DNA from: Actinomycetes bacterium
GTDB taxonomy: Bacteria > Actinomycetota > Acidimicrobiia > Acidimicrobiales > Acidimicrobiaceae
Direction of reading: 5' to 3'
Length of the DNA stretch: 7,745 nt
NCBI GenBank assembly: GCA_021785315.1
Contig: JAJYFX010000073.1
Location: 1-7,745 of the forward strand
The position numbers and the translations under genes are program-made. Positions 1 through 6,019 of the stretch are shown in pieces; within the stretch, counting starts at the first letter, position 1; each line of letters begins with the position of its first letter. A model generated the notes under the pieces. It saw only the letters and a list, made by a program, of their open reading frames with translations. It was not told where the DNA came from and searched no databases.

Positions 1-818
1 TCAAATTTGGGATCAAGATCTTCGTCCTGGGCTTGTTCAAGGTCCCGGTTGGCTTCCAGGTGAGCGATGTAAGCCTTGGCCTCGTCATCGTTGTCGATCA
101 TCGATGAAATCTGACGGTCGTATTCAGCGGTGGCCAAATCAAGTTCAAGCGTATCGATCCTAAATTCCAGCAATTCCATCAGCCGTTCGATCAGCGCACG
201 CGCTCCCTTGGGAGAAGGGGTCTGAGTTACGTAGTGGGGAATGTTCGCCCAAAGCGAAGCACCGGGAATGCCGCCCTTTTCAAACCACGCAGTGAGAACC
301 CCAAGGATTCCCGTTGGACCCTCATATCCGGAGGGTATGAGACCCTGCTTCTCTATCAAGTCCGCGTGATTTGACGTCGCGGCAACCCGAACGGGACGAG
401 TGTGAGGATAATCAGCGAGCAGCGCGCCGAGGGACACGATCATCTCGACTTCAAAGTCCTCTGCAAGTTCAAAAAGCGTAGAGGAAAACCTTTTCCATCT
501 GAGCTGGGGCTCCGGACCTTTTACGAAAATCAGGTCTCGATCGGCGTACTCGAGGTGAGCGATGGAAATCGAGGTCCTGGGCCATCTGATTTTCCGCTGC
601 AAAGAGTCGCCCAAAACTATTTGTGGCCTGATCGAAGTGAAATCGTAATACTCTTCCGGATCAATTTCAGCTATGACTTTGGCGTTCAGCTTCCTTCTCA
701 GAAAATCGACGGCCAAGCTTGCCGCTTCGCCAGCATCACTCCATCCAGCGAACGCGGCAATAAGTATAGGCCTGCGCAGCTCAGATGGTATCGAATCGAG
801 CCAAACTAAATCTTCCAT
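1..818 (-). CDS. PAC2-family protein (proteasome-assembly-chaperone-like), C-terminus cut by window edge
   Basis: I translated the minus strand from an ATG at 818. The frame stays open for 272 codons to the window edge, so the C-terminus is missing, probably by only a short tail. Visible family features are the N-terminal strand and turn LIAAFAGWSDAGEAAS (residues 19-34), GPEPQLRWKRF (101-111), SLGALLADYPHTRPV (129-143), YEGPTGILGVL (165-175) and the block GIPGASLWANIPHYV (183-197) followed by SPKGARALIERL. The tail from about 215 is helical, acidic and coiled-coil-like. PAC2 proteins resemble eukaryotic and archaeal proteasome assembly chaperones. Actinobacteria carry one or more of them, but their partner and biochemical role are not settled. 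Start choice: GGAG lies only 2 bases before this ATG, which is tight. A second in-frame ATG at 848 would add ten residues (MSSKTGYPGV). I prefer 818 because the conserved region begins soon after it, but 848 is open. It is divergent from the GNAT gene. Family assignment is confident; function is not. Confidence 0.88.
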   Translation of the reverse strand, partial: MEDLVWLDSIPSELRRPILIAAFAGWSDAGEAASLAVDFLRRKLNAKVIAEIDPEEYYDFTSIRPQIVLGDSLQRKIRWPRTSISIAHLEYADRDLIFVKGPEPQLRWKRFSSTLFELAEDFEVEMIVSLGALLADYPHTRPVRVAATSNHADLIEKQGLIPSGYEGPTGILGVLTAWFEKGGIPGASLWANIPHYVTQTPSPKGARALIERLMELLEFRIDTLELDLATAEYDRQISSMIDNDDEAKAYIAHLEANRDLEQAQDEDLDPKF

Positions 819-986
819 AACTCCAGGATACCCCGTTTTCGAAGACATTAGGAATCTGCTGCATTCGTTGTGGCGCACCCTGTGTCGGCAATGATGACAG
901 CTGCCTGGCATGCGTTCGAATTTGGCGATAGATTATTCAGTTTGGTAGGCGGTTTGCGTTCTGAAAGTAGGGGAGTTGGTCAATAA

Positions 987-1424
987 TTGATCGAAATAAG
1001 CCGTGTTGATTCGCCATCTCCAGAAGTTTTGAAAGCCATCAATCTTTTGGTTCCTCAGCTTTCAGGTTCAGCAAATCGTCTCGAGCTGGGTGATCTCAAA
1101 AGGCTTACCGAGAGCGACTGCGTGAACTTTCTAGTTGCCACGGATTTGGATACGATGGAGATCGTTGGAACGCTGACCCTTGTGGTATTTCCGATACCGA
1201 CGGGCATGAGGGCCTGGATAGAAGACGTAATCGTGGACTCGAACTCGCGGGGCAGGGGTATTGGCAAGTTGCTCGTTAAACGTGCAATTGAAATCGCTCA
1301 GTCCTTGGGCGCGAAGTCTGTTGATTTGACATCGAGGCCCTCGAGGGTGGAAGCTAACTTGCTCTATTTAAACTTGGGCTTTGGTGTTCGCGAAACGAAC
1401 GTATACCGGTTTCAAGGGAATTAG
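987..1424 (+). CDS. GNAT-family N-acetyltransferase
   Basis: This 145-residue protein is about the size of a single GNAT domain, which moves an acetyl group from acetyl-CoA to an amine. Motif A is clear: a beta strand IEDVIVDSNS (78-87) running into the pyrophosphate-binding loop RGRGIGKLL (88-96), then a helix to about 107. Motif B follows as ANLLYLNLGFGVRETNVYRF (123-142), with the usual Tyr and the GF turn near the end. The N-terminal third (helical, residues 10-45) is where substrate binding usually lies and gives no clue to the acceptor. The TTG start is well fixed: an in-frame TAA sits directly before it at 984-986, the next start candidates cut into the fold, and GGGGAG lies at 970-975, about 11 bases upstream, which is somewhat far. 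It stands alone, divergent from the PAC2 gene and about 190 bases before gltA. The substrate is unknown; it could act on a small molecule or on a protein. Confidence 0.86.
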   Translation: MIEISRVDSPSPEVLKAINLLVPQLSGSANRLELGDLKRLTESDCVNFLVATDLDTMEIVGTLTLVVFPIPTGMRAWIEDVIVDSNSRGRGIGKLLVKRAIEIAQSLGAKSVDLTSRPSRVEANLLYLNLGFGVRETNVYRFQGN

Positions 1425-1524
1425 TTTGGGCGTTTGGAAGTATGCGGAAGATGTATTGTAAATTGGATGAATGAACGAAGGGTTTGCTTGTTAGTGGCAG
1501 TGCCCCTAAGATTCGAACTGTATT

Positions 1525-1545
1525 TGTGGCAATAAAGGTGCCACA
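1525..1545. promoter_or_regulatory. Perfect inverted repeat upstream of gltA (operator or hairpin candidate)
   Basis: The left arm TGTGGCA (1525-1531) and the right arm TGCCACA (1539-1545) are exact reverse complements around a 7-base AT-rich spacer. As DNA it has the form of a dimer-binding operator. As RNA it would be a 7-bp stem, about 100 bases after the GNAT stop. A loose promoter can be drawn over it, with TTGTGG at 1524-1529 and TTTAAT at 1548-1553, separated by 18 bases. In that case the repeat would lie between and over the promoter elements of gltA. The repeat is seen directly; the role is inference. It could instead serve as the terminator of the GNAT gene, although no T-run follows immediately. 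Confidence 0.4.
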
Positions 1546-1562
1546 GATTTAATAAGCATTTT

Positions 1563-1586
1563 ACAAGGTGCGTGATATGCCCTTGT
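1563..1586 (+). other. Candidate leader hairpin just before the gltA ribosome binding site
   Basis: ACAAGG (1563-1568) pairs with CCTTGT (1581-1586). With one bulged T at 1569 the stem continues as GC against GC plus a G-T wobble, leaving a short loop of about 5 bases. The hairpin ends about 18 bases before the gltA Shine-Dalgarno at 1604, so it would lie in the 5' leader if transcription starts upstream of it. I see no match to a known riboswitch class. It could be chance. Confidence 0.25.
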
Positions 1587-1603
1587 GGAACTGAGATTTA
1601 GCC

Positions 1604-1611
1604 GAGGAAGG
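1604..1611 (+). promoter_or_regulatory. Ribosome binding site of gltA
   Basis: GAGGAAGG ends 7 bases before the GTG at 1619. An in-frame TGA at 1592-1594 and no other start codon between it and 1619 fix the start of citrate synthase here. Confidence 0.8.
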
Positions 1612-1618
1612 CGGGATC

Positions 1619-2893
1619 GTGCCTGAAAGCATAACGATAACGGATAATCGATCTGGCAAGTCCATCGAGATTCCGATACAGGATGGCGGAGTATCTTCAG
1701 CAGAGTGGTCAAAATTACTCCCTGGGATTTGGTTTCACGACCCAGGCTTGACGACAACAGCAATGACTTCGAGTTCAATTACTTACCTCGATGGAGATGC
1801 GGGGATCTTGAGGTATCGAGGTTATCCGATTGAACAGTTAGCTGAAGATTCCACCTACCTTGAGGTGGCGTATCTTTTGTTGAAGGGGGAACTACCGACC
1901 CCAGCGCAGTATGATGCCTGGGTTCGAGACGTAACGCACCACACCTTCATTCATGAAAACGTAAGAAAAAGATTTTTAGATGGATTTCACTACGACGCCC
2001 ACCCAATGGGCATGCTGGTTTCGGCGGTCGCGGCCTTGTCCACCTTCTACTCAGACGCAAAACAAATCTTTGATCCGGAGATTCGGGAAAAGCAGATCGT
2101 CAGGTTGATCGCGAAAATGCCAACGCTAGCTGCTGCGGCGCACAGGTTCTCGGTCGGTATGCCTTTCGTCTACCCGGACAACGAGCTTTCGTTCCCTGCC
2201 AATTTCCTCTCCATGATGTGGAAAATTGCAGAACCCCATTTTGAAGCTGATCCGGCTTTGGTCCGTGCAATCGATATCCTGTTCATCCTGCATGCCGACC
2301 ACGAGCAGAACTGCTCTACTACCGCGATGAGGACTGCTGGCTCAGCTCACTCCGATCCTTACTCTTCCACGGCGGCGGCTTGTGCGGCGTTGTATGGTCC
2401 CCGCCATGGCGGTGCAAACGAGGCAGTGGTAAAGATGCTGACCGAGATTGGCTCGATAGAAAATGTCGAGCCCTTCATTAAAAGCGTCAAAGAGGGCAAG
2501 GGCGCACACAGGCTGCAGGGTTTTGGCCACCGAGTGTATAAGAATTATGATCCGCGGGCAAGGATTATCAAGAAGGTTGCCTACGACGTATTCGATGTGA
2601 CTGGGAAGAACCCACTCTTGGATATTGCTCTGAAGCTGGAAGACGTGGCACTTTCCGATGATTACTTTATTTCAAGGAAACTGTATCCAAACGTGGACTT
2701 TTACTCCGGCTTGATATATCAGGCAATGGGTTTCCCGATCGAGATGTTTCCAGTGCTGTTTGCGATACCTAGAGTTTCAGGCTGGCTGACGCATTACGTG
2801 GAACTCCTTGAGCAGGATTCCAAGATTGTTCGTCCACGCCAGATTTACACGGGTGAACCCGAGCGAAAGTACGTACCGATTGATCAACGCTAG
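1619..2893 (+). CDS. gltA: Citrate synthase (type II, GltA-like)
   Basis: It condenses oxaloacetate and acetyl-CoA to citrate, the cytosolic entry step of the TCA cycle. At 424 residues it matches the length of the long bacterial (E. coli GltA-like) class, including the N-terminal beta domain (about 1-60), which shorter type I and methylcitrate enzymes lack. The catalytic triad is visible: His263 in GPRHGGANE, His304 in GFGHRVYKNYDPRA and Asp360 in NVDFYSG. HADHEQNCSTT (225-235) is the conserved substrate-site segment, and the C-terminal WLTHYVELL...RPRQIYTG (389-412) is also typical. Compared with the NADH-inhibited E. coli enzyme, counterparts of Tyr145, Arg163 and Lys167 appear present (Tyr144, Arg162, Lys166), but Arg109 appears to be His107. 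Allosteric control by NADH is therefore possible but not assured. The GTG start has a strong ribosome site. A long inverted repeat follows the stop, and two inverted repeats lie upstream, so it is probably transcribed as its own unit. Methylcitrate synthase is a less likely alternative. Confidence 0.97.
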   Translation: MPESITITDNRSGKSIEIPIQDGGVSSAEWSKLLPGIWFHDPGLTTTAMTSSSITYLDGDAGILRYRGYPIEQLAEDSTYLEVAYLLLKGELPTPAQYDAWVRDVTHHTFIHENVRKRFLDGFHYDAHPMGMLVSAVAALSTFYSDAKQIFDPEIREKQIVRLIAKMPTLAAAAHRFSVGMPFVYPDNELSFPANFLSMMWKIAEPHFEADPALVRAIDILFILHADHEQNCSTTAMRTAGSAHSDPYSSTAAACAALYGPRHGGANEAVVKMLTEIGSIENVEPFIKSVKEGKGAHRLQGFGHRVYKNYDPRARIIKKVAYDVFDVTGKNPLLDIALKLEDVALSDDYFISRKLYPNVDFYSGLIYQAMGFPIEMFPVLFAIPRVSGWLTHYVELLEQDSKIVRPRQIYTGEPERKYVPIDQR

Positions 2894-2899
2894 TATTGA

Positions 2900-2947
2900 G
2901 GTAACTTTGGTTTGGCCGGGGCGCACTTGTGTCAAACCAAAGTTATC
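2900..2947 (+). terminator. Strong hairpin after gltA (terminator-like, no U-tract)
   Basis: TAACTTTGGTTTG (2902-2914) and CAAACCAAAGTTA (2933-2945) are a perfect 13-bp inverted repeat with an 18-base loop. One G-T and one G-C pair can extend the outer end. It begins 8 bases after the gltA stop codon, where a terminator or a 3'-end stabilising structure belongs. No T-run follows the right arm, so it is not a textbook intrinsic terminator; actinobacterial 3' hairpins often lack one. Because the sequence is symmetric, a DNA-binding site is also conceivable. Confidence 0.6.
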
Positions 2948-3007
2948 AGTTGTCAACGCCCCTCGAAAATGTCACCGGGTGTGCGTTATGCAATTCTGCG
3001 AATAAAC

Positions 3008-3015
3008 GAGGTAGG
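3008..3015 (+). promoter_or_regulatory. Ribosome binding site deciding the GtrA-like start
   Basis: GAGGTAGG lies 9 bases before the GTG at 3025. A start at 2929 is possible in the same frame, but that codon falls inside the loop of the gltA 3' hairpin, and the 32 extra residues would be partly encoded by its right arm. Confidence 0.5.
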
Positions 3016-3024
3016 CTGATTAAA

Positions 3025-3525
3025 GTGTCATTGCGTAACTTGGTACCCCAGCCAATCCTTTCCCGGCTTGACAGCTCGGAAACTGCCTTAAAGGCCTTCA
3101 AGTACACTGTTGCTTCGGTAGTTTCGGTCTTGATTTCCCAGGTTATTCTGTTTCTGACGTTTGGTATTTTTCACCTGTGGTCTGCCACTATGTCAAACTT
3201 TGTAGCTGTAGCGGTTTCGGCGGCGCCGTCCTACTACATGAATAGGGCGTGGGCGTGGGGTAAAACGGGAAAGTCTCACTTGTTCAAAGAGATCGTTCCA
3301 TTTTGGGGGCTTGCTTTTCTTGGGCTGATCTTATCGCTGTGGACTGTGGCTCATGCGGAGCGCTTTGCGCTGTCGCATAACTTCCCTCACCTAGAAGTTG
3401 CTGTCTTTGTAAATGCCGCCTCGATCGCCGCATTTGGCGTGTTGTGGGTAGGAAAATTCATAATTTTCAATAAAGTACTTTTTGCGAAAAAGGACGACTC
3501 TGATCTCGTCAGTTTGCTTGATTAG
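3025..3525 (+). CDS. GtrA-like four-helix membrane protein
   Basis: The 166-residue product has four hydrophobic segments at about residues 27-49, 55-75, 90-110 and 124-147. Between segments 2 and 3 lies the GtrA-type signature: PSYYMNRAWAWGKTGKSHLFKE, a short basic loop containing the conserved Asn-Arg and aromatic residues. GtrA-family proteins are small inner-membrane proteins thought to help flip or present polyprenyl-linked sugars for cell-surface glycosylation. Many, including this one, lie away from glycosyltransferase genes, so the substrate cannot be read from context. Start: the frame is open from a GTG at 2929 (198 residues), but the added N-terminus contains an odd CALC stretch and overlaps the gltA hairpin, so I chose 3025. 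The gene is followed after 72 bases by cobT on the same strand, and the two may share a transcript. Family call is fairly sure; role is inferred. Confidence 0.8.
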   Translation: MSLRNLVPQPILSRLDSSETALKAFKYTVASVVSVLISQVILFLTFGIFHLWSATMSNFVAVAVSAAPSYYMNRAWAWGKTGKSHLFKEIVPFWGLAFLGLILSLWTVAHAERFALSHNFPHLEVAVFVNAASIAAFGVLWVGKFIIFNKVLFAKKDDSDLVSLLD

Positions 3526-3584
3526 GTATTGACGATTTATCCTGGCAAATACCCTATGCAAGATTTAGGTGTTTAACGGGTTGC

Positions 3585-3590
3585 GAGGAG
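3585..3590 (+). promoter_or_regulatory. Ribosome binding site supporting the TTG start of cobT
   Basis: GAGGAG sits 7 bases before the TTG at 3598. An in-frame TAA at 3574-3576 with no other start codon in between leaves TTG as the first possible start. Confidence 0.8.
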
Positions 3591-3597
3591 ACCAGAG

Positions 3598-4653
3598 TTG
3601 AATTTCAAAGAGGCAATTAATTCCATCGAGCCCGGCTCGGAAATCAATTACAAAAAGAGTGTCGAACGTCAGTCAATGCTGACCAAGCCGGCTGGCGCCC
3701 TCGGGTTCTTAGAGGACCTGTCATGCCAATTCTCCGCGATTTCAAAAGAATTTCCGCCAGCCGTTCCAAAGTCCCCCGTGGTTTGCGTATTTGCCTCTGA
3801 TCATGGAGTGCTCGAAGAGGGCATCACGCCTTGGCCCCAAGAAGTCACTACGCAGATGGTTGCCAACTTCCTTGCTGGCGGGGCTGCAATAAATGCGATC
3901 GCAAAGCAGGTCGGCGCGAAGGTTTCGGTAATTGATATCGGCGTCGCCGGAGACACGTCTAAGCTTGCCGGCGTCATTGACAAAAAGATTCGCGCGGGGA
4001 CGGATAACCTTGCCCGACGGCCTGCGATGTCGGTATCAGAAGCCGAAATGGCAATACAAGCGGGATTCGATGTTGCGATGTCAATGATTGATTCAGGTTC
4101 GGACATTTTGGTAATCGGCGATATGGGCATTGGGAATACCACGCCTTCGGCGGCCCTGATTTCGTGGTTCACCAAATCGGGGGTTGAAGAGACTACCGGC
4201 CGGGGAACCGGGATAGATGACGATCGGATGCTTCTCAAGATCAAGGCCATCAAGGCCGCACATCAGCGCCTCGCAAACGAGAAAGTAAGCGATCCTGTGC
4301 AAGTTCTGGCCTCAATCGGTGGACTGGAAATCGCGGGAATGGTCGGGCTTATTTTGGCTGGATCGTTTCGGAGGATCCCAATAGTTCTAGATGGCGTAAT
4401 TGCTGACGCAGCAGCGGTTGTCAGCTATCAGCTCAATGACCGTGTCAAGGACTTCCTCTTTGCCGGGCACTTGTCTCAGGAACCAGGGGCGCGAAAAAGT
4501 CTTGATTATTTGGGTCTGAAACCAATATTGACATTGGATCTTCGACTGGGCGAGGGCACCGGGGCATGTCTGAGCGTACCGATAATCCAGTCTGCGGTGC
4601 GGACTCTCGTCGAGATGGCGACGTTCGATTCAGCAGGAGTCAGCGAGGGCTAG
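3598..4653 (+). CDS. cobT: Nicotinate-nucleotide--dimethylbenzimidazole phosphoribosyltransferase
   Basis: CobT transfers phosphoribose from nicotinate mononucleotide to 5,6-dimethylbenzimidazole (or a related base). The product, alpha-ribazole phosphate, becomes the lower ligand of cobalamin. The 351-residue length is normal for the family. Landmarks in order are LTKPAGALGFLEDL (28-41), the FASDHGVLEEGITPWPQEVT block (65-84) with the NFLAGGAAINA helix (90-100), GDMGIGNTTPSAAL (174-187), GRGTGIDDD (201-209), ASIGGLEIAGMVG (238-250), VLDGVIADAAA (263-273) and RLGEGTGA (316-323). Glu319 in the last block corresponds to the catalytic Glu317 of Salmonella CobT. Asp175 stands where Salmonella has Glu174 and where I recall Glu in most family members. 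No other cobalamin gene is nearby, so the enzyme may serve either de novo synthesis or salvage. The upstream gap of 72 bases is too short for a cobalamin riboswitch. The 3' end overlaps the convergent hemY gene by 14 bp. Confidence 0.96.
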   Translation: MNFKEAINSIEPGSEINYKKSVERQSMLTKPAGALGFLEDLSCQFSAISKEFPPAVPKSPVVCVFASDHGVLEEGITPWPQEVTTQMVANFLAGGAAINAIAKQVGAKVSVIDIGVAGDTSKLAGVIDKKIRAGTDNLARRPAMSVSEAEMAIQAGFDVAMSMIDSGSDILVIGDMGIGNTTPSAALISWFTKSGVEETTGRGTGIDDDRMLLKIKAIKAAHQRLANEKVSDPVQVLASIGGLEIAGMVGLILAGSFRRIPIVLDGVIADAAAVVSYQLNDRVKDFLFAGHLSQEPGARKSLDYLGLKPILTLDLRLGEGTGACLSVPIIQSAVRTLVEMATFDSAGVSEG

Positions 4654-6019
4654 AGAGGCTCGCGAAAAGCCGGTCTGCTGCTAGAGCACCGCTCGAAATG
4701 CAGGCCGGAATCCCTACGCCATTATATGGAGCTCCTGCCAGTTCCATCGACGAAGGAATGTTTTCTCGAATCCGTTGAATTAGCTGGGTGTGGAATGGCT
4801 TGAATTGCGGGATGCGCTTGTGCCATTTGAAGACTTCGCTTCTTATCGACCCGGTTCGGGCTCCGAGTATGGTGGCCATCTCGGTTTCCAGATTTGCGAT
4901 AAGGGCGTCGTCACTGAAATCCCATGCTCTGGTGTCTCCAAAGCGTCCAGCCGAAACCCGCAAAATTGTCTCCCCTTCAGTTTTCCAGCCGGGCCATTTG
5001 TTGGATGCAAATGTTATGGCCGTTGAGAGGGTGCGGTTGGCATGCGGAATCAATACCCCAGATCCATGGAGAGGTTCCGGAAATGCGCTGTCTGGGTAGG
5101 CGAGAAGGGTCATTATCGGCGACGCGTAGTCAACTGTTGCTAAGAGATCGGATGCTTTCGCGCTCACTGGCCGCAGCAGCGACGCAGTGATGTAGGCGGG
5201 GGTAGCGCATATGACCCCCTCCGCTTCTAGCGCTCCGTCCTTTGTGGTGATTCTGTATCCGCTTGAAAGCGGTAGTATCTCGATGGATTCGGAGCTGGCG
5301 GTCAGAACAACTCCGCGCTGTCTGAGAACGCGGACTAATGCGTCAATAAGGTCGGACAGCCCACCGTCCAAGGAATAAAAGGCGGGTTTTCCGGAAGAGG
5401 TGTAATTTGCCATCTGGTTCTTCAGCCCTTGCGAAACGGACCGGCCGGCTTGGGCAGCATTGATGTACTGCGGCGCGCATTCGGCCAGGGAAAGCTGGTA
5501 GACGTTGCCGGCATGGATTCCGCCCACTAGAGGATCGATGAGATTTTCAGTCACCTCCCGACCCCACCTCTTTTCGCAAAATGATCCGACTGTAGTGTCA
5601 CCTTCGACCTTTGCCCTACCCAATAGGAGTTCCAGGGCTGCCCTAATCTGTCCCGATCTTGATACGAGCGAGTTTCCCAGGAATTTCTGGAAGTTGCTTG
5701 GGGCTCCAAACACAGTTCCAGCGGGAATGGGATGCAGCTTGGAGCGAGAGTAAATGTAGGCCGAGCTAGTGGCGGGAGAAATCAGGTGATCGGAGAGCCC
5801 CAGCTCATCGATTAAGTCCAGTGCTGATGGAATCCTGGTTATGAATGAATCCGGTCCAGTTTCGACTCTTCTCTCGCCGAAGCTGGTATCTAGAATTGTT
5901 CCGCCGAAACGGTCGCTGGACTCAATAACGGTTATGTCGCCGGGTTCTAGTTTGCCTGAGAGAAAATATGCCGATGCAAGACCCGAGATGCCGCCTCCTA
6001 TGATGACTACTTTGGTCAC
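4640..6019 (-). CDS. hemY: Protoporphyrinogen/coproporphyrinogen oxidase, HemY-type flavoprotein
   Basis: This 459-residue FAD enzyme oxidises a porphyrinogen to the porphyrin in heme synthesis. The N-terminus has the dinucleotide-binding fold VVIIGGGISGLASAY (4-18), the FAD ribose-binding acidic residue in VIESSDRFGG (31-40, Glu33) and ETGPDSF (53-59). The centre has LIDPLVGGIHAGN (160-172), and the C-terminus carries the typical APYNGVGIPACISSG (430-444), which closes the FAD site. In most actinobacteria this protein acts as coproporphyrinogen III oxidase (CgoX) in the coproporphyrin-dependent route. In other bacteria it is protoporphyrinogen IX oxidase (also called HemG in some annotations). 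The window holds no ferrochelatase or ChdC to decide. The GTG start overlaps the hemE stop in a GTGA junction and has AGGAGA just before it, so translation is probably coupled to hemE. The C-terminal codons overlap cobT on the other strand. Confidence 0.93.
   Translation of the reverse strand: MTKVVIIGGGISGLASAYFLSGKLEPGDITVIESSDRFGGTILDTSFGERRVETGPDSFITRIPSALDLIDELGLSDHLISPATSSAYIYSRSKLHPIPAGTVFGAPSNFQKFLGNSLVSRSGQIRAALELLLGRAKVEGDTTVGSFCEKRWGREVTENLIDPLVGGIHAGNVYQLSLAECAPQYINAAQAGRSVSQGLKNQMANYTSSGKPAFYSLDGGLSDLIDALVRVLRQRGVVLTASSESIEILPLSSGYRITTKDGALEAEGVICATPAYITASLLRPVSAKASDLLATVDYASPIMTLLAYPDSAFPEPLHGSGVLIPHANRTLSTAITFASNKWPGWKTEGETILRVSAGRFGDTRAWDFSDDALIANLETEMATILGARTGSIRSEVFKWHKRIPQFKPFHTQLIQRIRENIPSSMELAGAPYNGVGIPACISSGALAADRLFASLSSPR

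Noticed and set aside
402..809. Open frame of 135 codons on the plus strand.
   Set aside because: It is antisense to the PAC2 gene, whose conserved motifs span this whole region; the plus-strand product shows no family features.
1496..1572. A tRNA T-loop-like string (GTTCGAATC on the minus strand, 1510-1518) followed by GGGGCA, suggesting a tRNA or an integration-site remnant.
   Set aside because: The T-stem does not pair well, no matching acceptor arm or D-arm lies at the right distance on that strand, and no integrase or direct repeat is nearby.
2929..3024. N-terminal extension of the GtrA-like protein from a GTG at 2929.
   Set aside because: It starts in the loop of the gltA 3' hairpin and is partly encoded by its right arm; a better ribosome site precedes the GTG at 3025. 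It is kept as an alternative only.
3525..3553. Inverted repeat GGTATT / AATACC between the GtrA-like gene and cobT.
   Set aside because: Only 6 bp with a 17-base loop and no T-run; too weak to call a terminator.
3526..3597. Possible cobalamin riboswitch before cobT.
   Set aside because: The gap is only 72 bases, much shorter than a B12 riboswitch, and I see no B12-box-like sequence.
3801..4253. Long open frame of 150 codons on the minus strand inside cobT.
   Set aside because: It lies fully antisense to a gene with clear catalytic motifs, has low-complexity Ser/Pro/Ile/Thr-rich composition, and shows no recognisable domain.
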